Shown here piece after piece: positions 7,299-18,861 of a DNA stretch of 64,000 nt. Each line of letters starts with the position of its first letter. Positions within the stretch are counted from its first letter, which is position 1. The DNA lies in contig JAJPIJ010000030.1 of the NCBI GenBank assembly GCA_021324815.1, positions 1 to 64,000 on the forward strand, in the 5' to 3' direction. The notes below the pieces were generated by a model. That model had not been told where the DNA came from. It made no database searches and saw only the letters and a list, made by a program, of their open reading frames with translations. This DNA is from Gammaproteobacteria bacterium (lineage in GTDB: Bacteria; Pseudomonadota; Gammaproteobacteria; JAJPIJ01). Both the position numbers and the translations under genes were made by a program.

Positions 7299-8816
7299 AT
7301 GATTGGCTTGCGGCGCATATTGACGCTGATGCTCCTCACGGGCAGCGGCGCAATGCTGTCCGTGAGCGCCCAAACCGCGCCTCCCGGCGCCGTACTCACC
7401 GACACGCTCAGTTATCGATGCAGCGAAAGCCAGCTGCTGAAGGTGGACTGCAGCTATCGCTGGCTCCAGCCGGTCAGGGAGCAGACCACGGTCTCGGCGC
7501 GACTGGACGACGAGACGGTGGAGGCCACAAACGCCGCCTATCCCGGAACGGAGGACACCACCGCGATCCTGTTCCTGATCGACACCAGCGATCCACGCCG
7601 CGAGCCGGTCATTGACGCCATCAAGCCCCAGCTGCACGCCCTGCTGGCCGCCGGCTCCCCGCGCCATCGCTTCGGCCTGGCGGCGTTCGACACCAATCTG
7701 CGCATCCTCGCGCCGCTGGGCGCGCTGCCCTCCGAGATCCAGAAGGCCATCGCCGGACTCAAGGCCACCGGCAAAACCACGGAACTGTACCGCAACGCGC
7801 TGGAAGGACTGAAGCTGTTGCAGGCCTACCCGGCCAGCCGCCGGGCGCTGTATCTGTTTTCCGACGGCCTTGCCGAGGATTTTTCCTACCGCCACGAGGA
7901 CGTGATCAAGAAGGCCCTCGAATTCGACATCCCCATCGTCGGCATCGGCTATCCGCGCTCGGTGGCGCTGTCGGTGGGGCTGCAGACATTGCGCAAGCTG
8001 GCCGAGGATTCCGGCGGCTTTTACACCGGCGCCACCGCCGACACCTTCGCCCTGCCGCAGGATTTTCTCGCCGATCCCTACTGGATTGCGGACACCGGCG
8101 GCCGGATCCAGGTCGACCTGACATCGCTGGCCAAATCGAAATACGGCGCGCAGACTCTGACGCTGCAGTTGCAGGCCGGCGGCGCCCGGGGCGCCATCAC
8201 TCACAGTGTCGCCTTCCCCGCGCCGCCCCCCGCGGCCGCCGCCACCGCGGCGGCGCCGGCGACCTCACCGGTGACGTCACCACCGATAACGCCGCCGTTG
8301 CCGGCCGCCGTCACCCCCTCGCCGGCTGAACGGCAACGGTGGGAAATCTGGCTGTGGTACGGCATTCCCGCGTTGAGTTTTGTCGCCGTGTTGATCGCCC
8401 TCCTCGTCTATGGCCGTTACATCCGCAGAACCGCGGTGACGCCCGTCGTCGCCGCGCCGCCGCCCGCCGGAAAGCCCTACGCTTATCTGATCCAGCATGG
8501 CCCGACCGAGACGCGGCACGCCATCACGCAATCGCCCTGGCGCATCGGCCGCAGCCGCAACAACGAACTCACCATCGACGACGTCTCCATCTCGCGGCAG
8601 CACGCCGAGATTCACCGCCGCTACAACGGCAAGTTCGACATCACCGATCTGGAGTCGATGAACGGCATCTACGTCAACGACAAAAAGGTGAAGCAGGCGG
8701 AATTGAACGAGGGCGACACGGTGGAGATCGGCGACATCAGCTTTCGCTTCACGCGCTTTGACGACGACCCCGCCTCCATGCAGCAGACCGTCATGGTCCG
8801 CACCCGCATCCCCTAG
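7299..8816 (+). CDS. VWA - transmembrane - FHA signalling/adaptor protein
   Basis: A 505-residue protein with a signal peptide (to about residue 25, ending SVSAQ). A periplasmic von Willebrand A domain spans about 85-270. Next come an Ala/Pro/Thr-rich linker (about 290-335), one transmembrane helix (about 345-368, LWYGIPALSFVAVLIALLVYG) and a cytoplasmic FHA domain (about 385-490). The VWA metal site is imperfect: the first motif reads DTSDP instead of DxSxS, though later acidic residues (LFSDGLAED) remain. The FHA domain keeps its phosphothreonine-binding residues (IGRSRNN, SISRQHAEIH, SMNGIYVN). The C-terminal tail QQTVMVRTRIP holds Thr residues in a context often phosphorylated in FHA proteins. 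It closes the five-gene unit and may carry a signal between periplasm and cytoplasm. Confidence 0.8.
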   Translation: MIGLRRILTLMLLTGSGAMLSVSAQTAPPGAVLTDTLSYRCSESQLLKVDCSYRWLQPVREQTTVSARLDDETVEATNAAYPGTEDTTAILFLIDTSDPRREPVIDAIKPQLHALLAAGSPRHRFGLAAFDTNLRILAPLGALPSEIQKAIAGLKATGKTTELYRNALEGLKLLQAYPASRRALYLFSDGLAEDFSYRHEDVIKKALEFDIPIVGIGYPRSVALSVGLQTLRKLAEDSGGFYTGATADTFALPQDFLADPYWIADTGGRIQVDLTSLAKSKYGAQTLTLQLQAGGARGAITHSVAFPAPPPAAAATAAAPATSPVTSPPITPPLPAAVTPSPAERQRWEIWLWYGIPALSFVAVLIALLVYGRYIRRTAVTPVVAAPPPAGKPYAYLIQHGPTETRHAITQSPWRIGRSRNNELTIDDVSISRQHAEIHRRYNGKFDITDLESMNGIYVNDKKVKQAELNEGDTVEIGDISFRFTRFDDDPASMQQTVMVRTRIP

Positions 8817-10165
8817 TTTTTTTCAACTGGTTCCCAGTAAAACACCCAGCCCTCTTCGTCGGCGGCGGTTTGAAAGGGATGACACACCCACAGATCGGCC
8901 ACCGCCGCGAGCTCCTCACCGCAATAGATCAAGGGTAGATGCTCGCGCCGCCACGGCGGCACATCCGCCTCCTGCAATAATTTTTTGAGTGACTGGCGAT
9001 GCGCGCGCCATGCCGGCCGGCACACCTCCCCGCCCTGCCGCCGCCGCACGCGCAGACCGTGCCGTTGCACATGCCGCGCGGCCAGCCCCACGCCCTTGGT
9101 CTTGTACGCCGATAATCCGCCCCACGGCAATTGCAGAGGCTTGGAAGGATCCCACGGGCAGTCCACTAGCGTCTCTTCTTCCTCACCGTCGCCGGAATCC
9201 TGACGCGCGGCGTACAGCAAGTCGCGATGGCGGCGCGCCTCCGCGCCGGGCCAGCGCACGCGGGCCCGGCTGTCGCGGCGGGCGTGCAGCAGGTCCCGCT
9301 GAATCTGATCGAGGTGCGTGGCGTAAGGCGCGGGCAGACCGAGCGACTTGATCCACAGACGCAACACCTGCGCGCAGCGCGCCGGACTCAATTCGCACAG
9401 CGCCGGCACGGACAGGCATTCTTCGCGCGGTCCACGCGCGCGCGTCAGGTCCGCCGCCGCCAGCTCATCCAGCAGCGCCGCCGCCTCCGCCTGCCAGCGG
9501 GCGGCGCGGGCCATGACCTCGGCGGCCGCCGGCCAGCGTTGCCGCAGTCGCGGCATGATTTCATGCCGCAAATAATTGCGGTCATGGCTGGTGTCCACAT
9601 TGCTGGGGTCGTCCAGCCATCGCAAGCCGCGCGCCCGGGCATAGGCGATCACATCCGCGCGCGGGCAGGACAAGAGCGGCCGCACGTGCCATCCCGGACC
9701 GAAGGGCGTGCGCTGCGGCATCGCCGCCAGACCGTGCACACCGCTGCCGCGCATCAGTTGCAGCAGCAATGTCTCGGCCTGATCCTCCTGATGATGCGCC
9801 GTCAGAAAACAGTCGCCCGATCCCAGGAGCGCGCGGCAGGCGTCGTAGCGCAATTGCCGGGCATGCGCCTCCAGGCTGCGCCCGTGCAGCGGATGGACGT
9901 CCACTTCAATGATCCGCAGGGGAATTCCAAGTTGCGCGCATTGTCCGGCGCAGAACGCGGCCCACTCCGCGGCCTGCGGGTGCAGATGATGGTTGACGTG
10001 CGCCGCCTGCACACGCAGTCCGTGTTCCGCACCCCAGGCATGCAGGGCGTGCAGCAGCACCGTGGAATCGCGGCCGCCACTGTAGCCGGCCCACAAGACG
10101 GGCGGAGCGGCGGCGTCAAGCAGGAATTTCAGCGCTTCGTTGAGATTTTCGAGAACGGAATTCAC
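8813..10165 (-). CDS. tilS: tRNA(Ile)-lysidine synthase
   Basis: TilS attaches lysine to C34 of the CAU anticodon of tRNA-Ile2, so that it reads AUA. The 450-residue protein shows the PP-loop SGGRDST near residue 30 and the TilS pattern (AAHVNHHLHP, FLTAHHQEDQAETLLLQLMRGSG, WLDDPSNVDTSHDRNYLRHEI), then a substrate-binding and C-terminal domain. The start is GTG at 10165, 13 bases after the accA stop; no ATG lies early enough to keep the PP-loop. The 3' end overlaps the convergent VWA-FHA gene by 4 bases. The pairing with accA is common in proteobacteria. Confidence 0.95.
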   Translation of the reverse strand: MNSVLENLNEALKFLLDAAAPPVLWAGYSGGRDSTVLLHALHAWGAEHGLRVQAAHVNHHLHPQAAEWAAFCAGQCAQLGIPLRIIEVDVHPLHGRSLEAHARQLRYDACRALLGSGDCFLTAHHQEDQAETLLLQLMRGSGVHGLAAMPQRTPFGPGWHVRPLLSCPRADVIAYARARGLRWLDDPSNVDTSHDRNYLRHEIMPRLRQRWPAAAEVMARAARWQAEAAALLDELAAADLTRARGPREECLSVPALCELSPARCAQVLRLWIKSLGLPAPYATHLDQIQRDLLHARRDSRARVRWPGAEARRHRDLLYAARQDSGDGEEEETLVDCPWDPSKPLQLPWGGLSAYKTKGVGLAARHVQRHGLRVRRRQGGEVCRPAWRAHRQSLKKLLQEADVPPWRREHLPLIYCGEELAAVADLWVCHPFQTAADEEGWVFYWEPVEKN

Positions 10166-10178
10166 AACCCCGTGAAGA

Positions 10179-11138
<960 letters not shown>

Positions 11139-11231
11139 CGGGAGCGGGCTCGATTATCTGCGATGGTGGCGCAATTATACCTGCAAAATCGGCTGAAACA
11201 GTGCGGAGCCTGCCTCAAAAAAAGGTCGTGC

Positions 11232-11286
11232 TTCGACACGCGCAGCGTACCCTGGCCTGTGCTTGTCGAAGGCTCGACACGAACGG
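11232..11286 (-). repeat. Dispersed 55-base repeat, copy 1
   Basis: This 55-base element between accA and dnaE matches, in the opposite orientation, the element at 32976-33030. By hand alignment 46 of 55 positions agree without gaps. The shared core is CGTACCCTGGCCTG followed by GCTTGTCGAAGGCTC. The core contains short inverted segments (CCT..AGG), so it may fold. It resembles the short intergenic repeats that many proteobacterial genomes carry. No gene is interrupted. Confidence 0.75.
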
Positions 11287-11320
11287 TTTTCACGCGCCGA
11301 CGGATATTTCAAGACGAGTT

Positions 11321-14300
11321 CTAGTATTCGACGTGGACGCGGTCATTCCCCAGGCGCCGCCGCAGATTGTCCACCAGCGCACCGGTCGGCAGGATCAGCC
11401 AGTCGTTGCCGAGGCGCAGGCGCGCGCGCGCGTCGCCGCGCTGGTACTCGACGTACACCGGGCAGGCGCCGCGGCGTTGATCACTCAGCATCGTCTTGAA
11501 CTCCTCCAGCCACTCCGCGCCGCAGCGCTCGGCGTCGATGGTGACCACCAGCCGGCGGGCGAATTCCGCGCGCGCCTGGTCGAGGCTCCAGATCTTTTCC
11601 GCCGTGAGCGCCATCTCGCCCGTGAAGTTGTCCTGATCGTAGGTGCCCTCCAGCACCACGGCCCTGTTCACCTCCAGCAGCCCGGCGTGCGTTTGCAGCG
11701 TCTCGGGATACACCGTCACCTCGATGCTGGCGTCGCGATCGTCGAGCACCAGCACCGCCATCCGCCCGCGACGGCTGTTGCGGGTGCGCATTTCACCGAC
11801 GATGGCGGCGACCTTGCAGCGCAGCGGCACGTTCTTGATCTTCTGCAATCCGGCGATCCGCAGCAGCCTCATGTTTTCGATGTCGGCGAGGTGGCGGTCA
11901 ATCAGATGCCCGGTCATGGGCCGGCCGAGCACGGCCTGCTCGCCCAGCAGGCGTTCCTCCTCCGTCCATTCCGGGGCGTGGACGTATTCGGCGTGTGCGG
12001 GCGTTTGCGCCTGTGCGGCTGAATCCGGGCCGCTGGCGGCGAAGAGATCTTCCTGGCCGGCGGACTCGCGCCGCCCGCTTTGTTCCGCCTGTTGCATGGC
12101 CAGTCCGAGCGTGGCCATCAAACTCGCGCGATGCGGGCCGAGCGCATCCAGCGCCCCGGCGCGGATCAGGGCCTCGAGCACGCGGCGGTTCACCCGCTGC
12201 GAATCCAGCCGCCGGCACAGATCGAACAGATCACGGTAAGGTCCGCGCTGTTCGCGCTCCTGCACGATGGCCTCGGCCGCGGATCTGCCCACGCCCTTGA
12301 TCGCGCCCAGGCCGTAGCGGATGGTGGCGGCATCGACGGCGGTGAAGTGATGCAGCCCGCTGTTGACGTCGGGGCGCCGCACCTCGATGCCGCGGCGCCG
12401 GCAATCGCGGATCAACGAGACGATTTTGTCCGTGTCGTCCATCTCCGAGGACAGCACGGCGGCCATGAACACCGCGCCGTGATGCGCCTTGAGCCACGCC
12501 GTCTGATAGGCGACCAGCGCGTAGGCCGCCGAGTGCGACTTGTTGAAGCCGTACTCGGCGAATTTCTCCATGAGATCGAAGATGCTCGCCGCCACCGCCT
12601 CCTTGACGCCGTTCTTCACCGCGCCGGCGAGAAACACCGCGCGCTGCTTGGCCATCTCCTCGGGCTTTTTCTTGCCCATGGCCCGGCGCAGCAGGTCGGC
12701 GGCGCCCAGCGTGTAGCCGGCCAGCACCTGCGCGATCTGCATGACCTGCTCCTGGTAGACGATCACGCCCCAGGTGGGCTTCAGGATCGGCTCCAGCGCC
12801 GGGTGCGGATAGTGCACGCGCGCGCGGCCCTGCTTGCGGCTGATGAAGTCCTCGACCATGCCCGAGCCGAGCGGCCCGGGACGGAACATGGCCACCAGCG
12901 CCACCAGATCCTCGAAGGTGTCGGGCTGCCAGCGGCGGATGAGATCGCGCATGCCGCGTGATTCCAGCTGGAAGATCGCCGTGGTGTCGGCGCGGCGGAT
13001 CAGCTCGTAGGCGGCCTTGTCGTTTAACGGCAGCAGGTTGATGTCGATGGCCGGCTCCCCGCGCGCCGCGCGGGCGGCGTTGATGTCGCGCAGCGCCCAG
13101 TCGATGATGGTCAGCGTGCGCAGGCCGAGGAAGTCGAATTTCACCAGTCCCAGCGCTTCGACATCGAGCATGTCCAGCTGCGTGACGGGCGAGGTGCCGC
13201 CCGGCTCGCAATACAGCGGCATGAAATCGGTGAGCGGCGCGGGCGCGATGACGACGCCGCCCGCGTGCCGGCCGGCGTTGCGCGCCAGCCCCTCGAGTTT
13301 CCGCGCCAGATCGATCAGGGTGCGGACCTCCTCCTCCTGCTCGTAGCGCGCCTGGAGCGCCGGCTCCTCCGCCAGCGCGCGCTCCAGCGTCATGTCGAGG
13401 GCGAACGGCACGAGCTTGGCCACCTGGTCGACGAACTTGTACGGCAGGTCCAGCACCCGGCCGGCATCGCGCACCACCGCCTTGGCCGCCATGGTGCCGT
13501 GGGTGATGATCTGCGCCACGCGATCGCGGCCGTAGCGCTCCGTCACGTAGTGGATCACCTCGTCGCGGCGATCCATGCAGAAGTCCACGTCGAAGTCCGG
13601 CATCGACACGCGCTCGGGATTGAGGAAGCGCTCGAACAGCAGATCGTAGCGCAGCGGGTCAAGCTCGGTGATGCCGAGCGCATAGGCGGTGAGCGATCCG
13701 GCGCCGGAGCCGCGACCCGGCCCCACGGGAATGCCGCGCGACTTGGCCCAGCGGATGAAATCGGCCACGATCAGAAAATAGCCGGCGAATCCCATGCGCA
13801 CGATGACGTCGCATTCCTGCGCCAGGCGCTGCTGGTACGGCGGCGCGCGTCCCGCCGCCTGATCGCCGTGCAATTTTTGCAGGCGCGCCGCCAGTCCCGC
13901 GGCCGCCTCCGCCCTGAGCCACGAACCCGCATCATGGCCCTCGGGCACCGGAAACGCCGGCAGGTGGTATCTGCCCAGCTGCAATTCGAAGTTGCAGCGC
14001 TCGGCGACGTGCGCCGTATTGGCGATCGCCTCCGGCAGATCGGCGAACAGCGCCGCCATTTCGGCGGGCGGGCGGAGATACTGCTGCGATGAATACTGGC
14101 GCGGGCGCCGGGGATCGGCCAGCGTGCGGCCCTCATGGATGCAGACGCGGGCCTCGTGGGCCTCGAAGTCCGCGGCGCGCAGGAAACGGACGTCGTTGGT
14201 GGCCACCGCCGGCAGCCCGAGCCGCGCGGCGAGATCCACCGCCGCATGCAAATATTCCTCCTCCTGGGGACGCCCGGTGCGCTGCAATTCCAGATAGTAG

Positions 14301-14788
14301 GCGTCCGGGAAACTCCGCGCCCATTCCCCGGCCAGCAGCTCGGCGCCCGCCGTGTCGCCGGCCAGCAGCGCCTGGCCGACGTCGCCCCCGCGGCCGCCGG
14401 ACAGCGCAATCAGTCCCTCCGCCTGCTCCTTCAGCCACTCCCATTCGATGCAGGGCCTGCCCTCGCGCTGGTTTTCCACGTAGCCGCGCGTGATTAGTTG
14501 CGCCAGGCGGCGGTAGCCCCGCAGATCCCGGCACAGGAGCACGAAGCGCGACAGCGGCTGCGCGCGACCGCGCCGGTGCAGCCATAGATCGGCGCCGATG
14601 ATCGGCTTGATACCGGCGCGTTCCGCCGCCTGGTAGAACTTCATCATGGCGAACAGATTGCTCTGATCGGTCAGCGCCACCGCCGGCATGCCCGCGGCGG
14701 CCACCGCGGTCATCAACGGCTCGATGCGAATCAGGCCGTCGGCGAGCGAATACTCGGTATGCAACCGCAGGTGGACGAAGGCATTCAT
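11321..14788 (-). CDS. dnaE: DNA polymerase III subunit alpha
   Basis: The catalytic subunit of the replicative polymerase, 1155 residues. It begins with a PHP domain ([30 protein letters not shown]). The polymerase core carries [11 protein letters not shown] and the catalytic acidic cluster [16 protein letters not shown], with [12 protein letters not shown] in the fingers. A C-terminal OB-fold region follows ([21 protein letters not shown]). The frame is open upstream for another 81 codons, but [14 protein letters not shown] at 14788 is the canonical start. Its ATG overlaps the rnhB stop (ATGA), so the two are translationally coupled. Confidence 0.98.
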   Translation of the reverse strand: MNAFVHLRLHTEYSLADGLIRIEPLMTAVAAAGMPAVALTDQSNLFAMMKFYQAAERAGIKPIIGADLWLHRRGRAQPLSRFVLLCRDLRGYRRLAQLITRGYVENQREGRPCIEWEWLKEQAEGLIALSGGRGGDVGQALLAGDTAGAELLAGEWARSFPDAYYLELQRTGRPQEEEYLHAAVDLAARLGLPAVATNDVRFLRAADFEAHEARVCIHEGRTLADPRRPRQYSSQQYLRPPAEMAALFADLPEAIANTAHVAERCNFELQLGRYHLPAFPVPEGHDAGSWLRAEAAAGLAARLQKLHGDQAAGRAPPYQQRLAQECDVIVRMGFAGYFLIVADFIRWAKSRGIPVGPGRGSGAGSLTAYALGITELDPLRYDLLFERFLNPERVSMPDFDVDFCMDRRDEVIHYVTERYGRDRVAQIITHGTMAAKAVVRDAGRVLDLPYKFVDQVAKLVPFALDMTLERALAEEPALQARYEQEEEVRTLIDLARKLEGLARNAGRHAGGVVIAPAPLTDFMPLYCEPGGTSPVTQLDMLDVEALGLVKFDFLGLRTLTIIDWALRDINAARAARGEPAIDINLLPLNDKAAYELIRRADTTAIFQLESRGMRDLIRRWQPDTFEDLVALVAMFRPGPLGSGMVEDFISRKQGRARVHYPHPALEPILKPTWGVIVYQEQVMQIAQVLAGYTLGAADLLRRAMGKKKPEEMAKQRAVFLAGAVKNGVKEAVAASIFDLMEKFAEYGFNKSHSAAYALVAYQTAWLKAHHGAVFMAAVLSSEMDDTDKIVSLIRDCRRRGIEVRRPDVNSGLHHFTAVDAATIRYGLGAIKGVGRSAAEAIVQEREQRGPYRDLFDLCRRLDSQRVNRRVLEALIRAGALDALGPHRASLMATLGLAMQQAEQSGRRESAGQEDLFAASGPDSAAQAQTPAHAEYVHAPEWTEEERLLGEQAVLGRPMTGHLIDRHLADIENMRLLRIAGLQKIKNVPLRCKVAAIVGEMRTRNSRRGRMAVLVLDDRDASIEVTVYPETLQTHAGLLEVNRAVVLEGTYDQDNFTGEMALTAEKIWSLDQARAEFARRLVVTIDAERCGAEWLEEFKTMLSDQRRGACPVYVEYQRGDARARLRLGNDWLILPTGALVDNLRRRLGNDRVHVEY

Positions 14789-15372
14789 GACTGCATGCCC
14801 CGCCCTGCATCCCACTCCCGCACCGGCGCAAAAGTGCGCCGGTGGACGGGCGAGGGCCCTAGCCGCCGCAGGGCCCGCAGATGCTCCGGGGTCGGGTAGC
14901 CCTTGTGCCGCGCAAAGCCGTAACCGGGGTATCTTTGATCGAGGGCCAGCATCTCCAGATCGCGGCAGACCTTCGCCAGGATGGAGGCGGCGCTGACCGC
15001 GGGCAGGTCGCGATCCGCCGCCACCCGGCACTCCACCGGGCAGGCGAGCCGCGGGGCATGCAGCCCGTCCACCACCGCCGCGTCCGGCGGTTCGGGGAGC
15101 GCGGCGACCGCGCGCTCCATCGCCAGCAGACTCGCCCGCAGGATGTTGACGGCGTCAATTTCCTCCACCTCGGCGCGCCCCACCGCCCAGCACCAGGCCC
15201 ACGCGCGGATCTCCACGGCCAGGCGTCCGCGCTCCCGGGCGGTCAGCAATTTCGAATCGCGCAGCCCCTCGATGGGCCGGCCGGGATGCAAAACGACGGC
15301 CGCCGCCAGCACCGGCCCGGCCAGCGGACCGCGCCCCGCTTCATCGACGCCGGCGACCCGGAACGCGGACAT
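14785..15372 (-). CDS. rnhB: Ribonuclease HII
   Basis: RNase HII removes ribonucleotides and RNA from RNA-DNA hybrids. The 195-residue protein starts [21 protein letters not shown], containing the DEAGRG active-site motif. Later blocks are [35 protein letters not shown] and [32 protein letters not shown], all typical of the family. It lies between lpxB (2-base gap) and dnaE (4-base overlap), the conserved proteobacterial order. Confidence 0.97.
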   Translation of the reverse strand: MSAFRVAGVDEAGRGPLAGPVLAAAVVLHPGRPIEGLRDSKLLTARERGRLAVEIRAWAWCWAVGRAEVEEIDAVNILRASLLAMERAVAALPEPPDAAVVDGLHAPRLACPVECRVAADRDLPAVSAASILAKVCRDLEMLALDQRYPGYGFARHKGYPTPEHLRALRRLGPSPVHRRTFAPVREWDAGRGMQS

Positions 15373-15374
15373 GA

Positions 15375-16505
15375 TCACGGCAGCAGTTCGAGCACCGCGT
15401 CGGCGGCGCGCGCGCTGGCATTGGGCGGGAACCGGCGGGCCAGCATTGCGAATTTCTTGCGCTGCCGTTGCGCCGCCCCTGAACCCGGTTGCAGCAGCTC
15501 CAGCAGGCCCGCGGCCAGCGCCGCGGGCCGCGCCGCGCCCTGGATGTACTCCGGGACAACCGCCGAGCCGGCGATGATGTTGGGCAGCGAAAACCGCGGC
15601 AGGCGCAGCAGCGGCCGGATGAAAACGTAGCTCAGCCAGGAGGCCCGGTAGGCCACCACCATGGGACAACCCAGCAGCATGGCCTCCAGCGTGGCCGTGC
15701 CCGAGGCAACGAGGGCGGCGTCGGCGGCCGCCAGCGCCTCGCGCGCCATGCCGGGATGGAATTGCATCCCGATCGCCGGGGCGGACGACAGCCGCCGCCA
15801 CGCTTGCTCGTGGGATTCGTTCACCAGCGGCACCAGCACCTTCAAATCCGGATTTTTCCGCACGCACAAACCCGCCGCCTTCGAGAATATTTTCGCGTGA
15901 TGCCGGATTTCATTTTCGCGGCTGCCGGGCAGAACCGCCAGCACCCGGTCGCCGGGGGACAGGCCGAGGTTGCGGCGCACCTGTCCCCGATCAGGCGGGG
16001 CGCGCAATTCATCGGCCAGCGGATGCCCCACGTAACGAAACGGCACCTCCCGGCCGCGGTAGTAGGTTTCCTCGAACGGAAACAACACCAGCAGCCGGTC
16101 GACCGCGCGTCGCAGCTGCCGCAGCCGTTTCTCCCGCCAGGCCCAGACGCTGGGACTCACGTAGTGCACGCACCGCGTGCCCGCGGCACGCAGTTGTTCC
16201 TCGACAGCGAGGTTGAATTCCGGCGCATCCACGCCGATGAACACGTCCGGCTGCCAGCTGCGGATGGATTCGACAATCCGGCGCCGCAGCGCGCGCAATT
16301 CACGGTAACGCCGCAGGATCTCGCCGACGCCCATGACCGCCAGCCGGTCCATGGGCGCCCACGCGTCGCAGCCGGCGGCCCTCATGGCCGGCCCGGCGAC
16401 GCCGCGGAACACCAGATCGCCGCGGTGCGCGCGCATGGCCTGGATCAGGGCTGCGGCCAGGCGATCGCCGGAGGGCTCGCCGGCGATGATCGCGACCCGT
16501 GGCAT
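15375..16505 (-). CDS. lpxB: Lipid-A-disaccharide synthase
   Basis: LpxB joins UDP-2,3-diacylglucosamine and lipid X to form the lipid A disaccharide at the inner face of the cytoplasmic membrane. The 376-residue protein shows the GT19 pattern: [17 protein letters not shown] at the start, [65 protein letters not shown], and [22 protein letters not shown] for nucleotide-sugar binding. I chose the ATG at 16505 over a TTG four codons upstream. Confidence 0.97.
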   Translation of the reverse strand: MPRVAIIAGEPSGDRLAAALIQAMRAHRGDLVFRGVAGPAMRAAGCDAWAPMDRLAVMGVGEILRRYRELRALRRRIVESIRSWQPDVFIGVDAPEFNLAVEEQLRAAGTRCVHYVSPSVWAWREKRLRQLRRAVDRLLVLFPFEETYYRGREVPFRYVGHPLADELRAPPDRGQVRRNLGLSPGDRVLAVLPGSRENEIRHHAKIFSKAAGLCVRKNPDLKVLVPLVNESHEQAWRRLSSAPAIGMQFHPGMAREALAAADAALVASGTATLEAMLLGCPMVVAYRASWLSYVFIRPLLRLPRFSLPNIIAGSAVVPEYIQGAARPAALAAGLLELLQPGSGAAQRQRKKFAMLARRFPPNASARAADAVLELLP

Positions 16506-16524
16506 GCCGATCCGCAACCGGCGC

Positions 16525-17298
16525 TCAGCGCACGATGCCGCGCGTGGATTGGCTGACGAAGTCCACCAGCCGGGCGACCTCGGCGCATCCGCCGTTCAGC
16601 GTCTTCAACTGCGCCACGGCCTCGCTCAGCGGCAGATGCTGCCGGTAGAGGATCTTGTAGGCCTGCCGCAGGGTCTGGATGGTCTCGGCCGAGAAACCGT
16701 GCCGTTTGAGTCCCTCGCGATTGAGGCCGCGGGTCTGCGCGGTGTTGCCGGCGACCATGAGATAAGGCGGCACGTCCTTGACGATGACGGAGGCAATCGC
16801 GGCAAAGCTGTAGGCGCCGACGCGACAGAATTGGTGCACGCCGGTGAAACCGCCGAGGATGACGTAATCCTCGATGGTGACGTGCCCGGCCAGCGCCGTG
16901 TTGTTGGCGAAGACGGCGTGGCTGCCGACCTGGCAGTCATGCGCGATGTGGACGTTGGCCATGATCCAGTTGTGATCGCCGATGCGCGTGACTCCGCCGC
17001 CCTGAACGGTGCCGCGATTGATGGTGCAATGTTCGCGGATGGTGTTGCCGTCGCCAATCTCCAGCCGCGTGTCGCGCTCGTCCCGGTATTTTTTGTCCTG
17101 AGGATCGCCGCCGATGACGCAGAAGGGATGGATGCGGTTGCCGCGCCCGATGCGGGTGGGACCCTGGACGACGACGCAGGGGCCGAGGCGCGTGCCGGCG
17201 CCGATTTCAACGCCGGCGCCGATGATGCATCCCGGCCCGACGTCCACGTCCGGGCCCAGGCGCGCGCGCGGATCGATGCGGGCGCTGGCATCGATCAT
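16525..17298 (-). CDS. lpxA: UDP-N-acetylglucosamine O-acyltransferase
   Basis: LpxA carries out the first step of lipid A synthesis, moving a 3-hydroxyacyl chain from ACP to UDP-GlcNAc. The 257-residue protein is a left-handed beta-helix built of hexapeptide repeats (IDPRARLGPDVDVGPGCIIG onwards). It has the catalytic His region MANVHIAHDCQVGSHAVFAN and the C-terminal helical part NREGLKRHGFSAETIQTLR. The start MIDASARIDPRA at 17298 matches the family; the open frame continues upstream into non-homologous sequence. Confidence 0.97.
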   Translation of the reverse strand: MIDASARIDPRARLGPDVDVGPGCIIGAGVEIGAGTRLGPCVVVQGPTRIGRGNRIHPFCVIGGDPQDKKYRDERDTRLEIGDGNTIREHCTINRGTVQGGGVTRIGDHNWIMANVHIAHDCQVGSHAVFANNTALAGHVTIEDYVILGGFTGVHQFCRVGAYSFAAIASVIVKDVPPYLMVAGNTAQTRGLNREGLKRHGFSAETIQTLRQAYKILYRQHLPLSEAVAQLKTLNGGCAEVARLVDFVSQSTRGIVR

Positions 17299-17323
17299 TT
17301 CCCGGCGCACTCCCTGGCCGGGC

Positions 17324-17812
17324 TCATCGCCTGAACTCCATCTTGGTGGTGAGAAATTCGGCAGTGCATACGACCTGTTCCCCGACCCTGCCCTCGCCAA
17401 TGAACCGGTAGATCTCCCGGATGCGGCGATCCAGGGCGATGTCCAGGATCAACTGATCCCCCGGCTCGACGGGCCTTTTGAAGCGCGCCTTGTCCACGCC
17501 CACCAGATAATACATGGTGCCGTCGTTCGGCGTTTCGCCGCGGGAGTAAAAGGCCAGCAGGCCGGTGGCCTGCGCCATCGCCTCGAGGATCAGCACGCCG
17601 GGCATGATGGGGCGGTTGGGGAAATGGCCGGGGAAAAACGGCTCGTTGTAGGTGACATTCTTGACCACGCGGATGGAGCGATCCGGCACGCACGCGAGCA
17701 CCTTGTCCACCAGGAGAAAGGGGTGGCGGTGCGGGAGCAGCCGCAGGATGTCGTGGACATTCATCGTGACGCCGCCGGCGGCGCCGGTTTCCTGTGCGTG
17801 TTCCTTATTCAT
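17324..17812 (-). CDS. fabZ: 3-hydroxyacyl-ACP dehydratase
   Basis: FabZ removes water from 3-hydroxyacyl-ACP in fatty acid elongation, and sits by its lipid A neighbours because both draw on the same acyl-ACP pool. The 162-residue hot-dog-fold protein has [14 protein letters not shown], the catalytic-His block [26 protein letters not shown] in pieces ([13 protein letters not shown]), and [14 protein letters not shown]. The ATG at 17812 has a GGAG box five bases upstream inside the end of lpxD; a second in-frame Met (MNVHDI) lies 15 codons later and is possible. The overlap with lpxD is 8 bases. Confidence 0.97.
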   Translation of the reverse strand: MNKEHAQETGAAGGVTMNVHDILRLLPHRHPFLLVDKVLACVPDRSIRVVKNVTYNEPFFPGHFPNRPIMPGVLILEAMAQATGLLAFYSRGETPNDGTMYYLVGVDKARFKRPVEPGDQLILDIALDRRIREIYRFIGEGRVGEQVVCTAEFLTTKMEFRR

Positions 17813-18827
17813 CGTCGCTCCGGTCGGATTGTCTCGGGCTGCGGGCCAGGCGGTTGATCTGGGCCAGATAGCGGTGCCAGGTTCTGTTGTCCTGCACCGG
17901 CCAGCCCGAGGAATACACCCCGGGCTTCAGGATCGACTTGTGCACGCCGCTCATGGCCGTCACGGTGACATCATCCGCGATTTCCAGGTGACCGGCGATC
18001 CCCACGGCGCCGCCGATGAGGCAACGCCGCCCGATGGTCACGCTGCCGGCGATGCCCACGCAGCCGGCGATGGCGGTGTGGGCGCCGATGCGGCAGTTGT
18101 GGCCGATCTGCACCAGATTGTCTATCTTGACGCCGTCCTCGATGCAGGTGTCCTTCAGGGCGCCGCGATCGATGGTGGTGTTGGAGCCGATTTCCACGTC
18201 GTCACCGATGTGCACGCCGCCCATTTGCGGGATCTTGACCCACCGGTGGCCGTCGCGCGCGAAACCAAAACCATCGGCGCCGATGACGGCGCCGGCGTGG
18301 ATGATGCAGCGCCGCCCGACCGTGACCCCGGGTCCCAGCACGGCATTGGCCTCGATTCGCGTATAGCCGCCGATGCGGCAGCCGCGCTGGACCACGCTGC
18401 CCGCTTCCAGCAACACATGCTCGCCCACTTCCGCGCCGGCCTCCACCACCGCGTGGGGGCCGACGCACGCGCTCTCGTCCACATGCGCCTCCGGATGCAC
18501 GGCCGCCGTCGCGTGCACGCCGGCCGGCGGCTGCGGCGCGGCGGCCAGCAGATTGGCGGCGCGCGCATAGCCCAGATAGGGATTGTCCATCACCAGGGCC
18601 GCCACCGCGCAATCGGCCGCGTCCGCGGGGGAGAGAATGACGGCCGAGGCTGCGGTCACCTTGAGAAACTTGCGGTAGCGGCGGTTGTACAGAAAGGACA
18701 GATCGCCGGCCCCGGCCTGATCCAGCGTGGCCAGCCGCCGCACGGTGATTGCCGGATCGCCGTGCAGCTCGGCGCCGACCTGCGCCGCCAGCTCGCCCAG
18801 GGTTTTTTGACCCGTCTTGGATCCCAT
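17805..18827 (-). CDS. lpxD: UDP-3-O-(3-hydroxyacyl)glucosamine N-acyltransferase
   Basis: LpxD adds the N-linked hydroxyacyl chain in the third step of lipid A synthesis. The 340-residue protein starts [21 protein letters not shown], then has the LpxD N-terminal uridine-binding domain ([25 protein letters not shown]). A long hexapeptide-repeat beta-helix follows, with catalytic-site [23 protein letters not shown] and [20 protein letters not shown]. The frame is open for 48 more codons upstream, but that part is low-complexity Pro/Thr/Arg and unlike the family. Confidence 0.97.
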   Translation of the reverse strand: MGSKTGQKTLGELAAQVGAELHGDPAITVRRLATLDQAGAGDLSFLYNRRYRKFLKVTAASAVILSPADAADCAVAALVMDNPYLGYARAANLLAAAPQPPAGVHATAAVHPEAHVDESACVGPHAVVEAGAEVGEHVLLEAGSVVQRGCRIGGYTRIEANAVLGPGVTVGRRCIIHAGAVIGADGFGFARDGHRWVKIPQMGGVHIGDDVEIGSNTTIDRGALKDTCIEDGVKIDNLVQIGHNCRIGAHTAIAGCVGIAGSVTIGRRCLIGGAVGIAGHLEIADDVTVTAMSGVHKSILKPGVYSSGWPVQDNRTWHRYLAQINRLARSPRQSDRSDDE

Positions 18828-18861
18828 GTCAAAGGGCCGACGTGGCGGGCTCGGACCGCCG

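Noticed and set aside
8813-8816. Overlap of VWA-FHA and tilS stop regions as a possible frameshift
   Set aside because: Both proteins are complete by family length; this is an ordinary convergent overlap.
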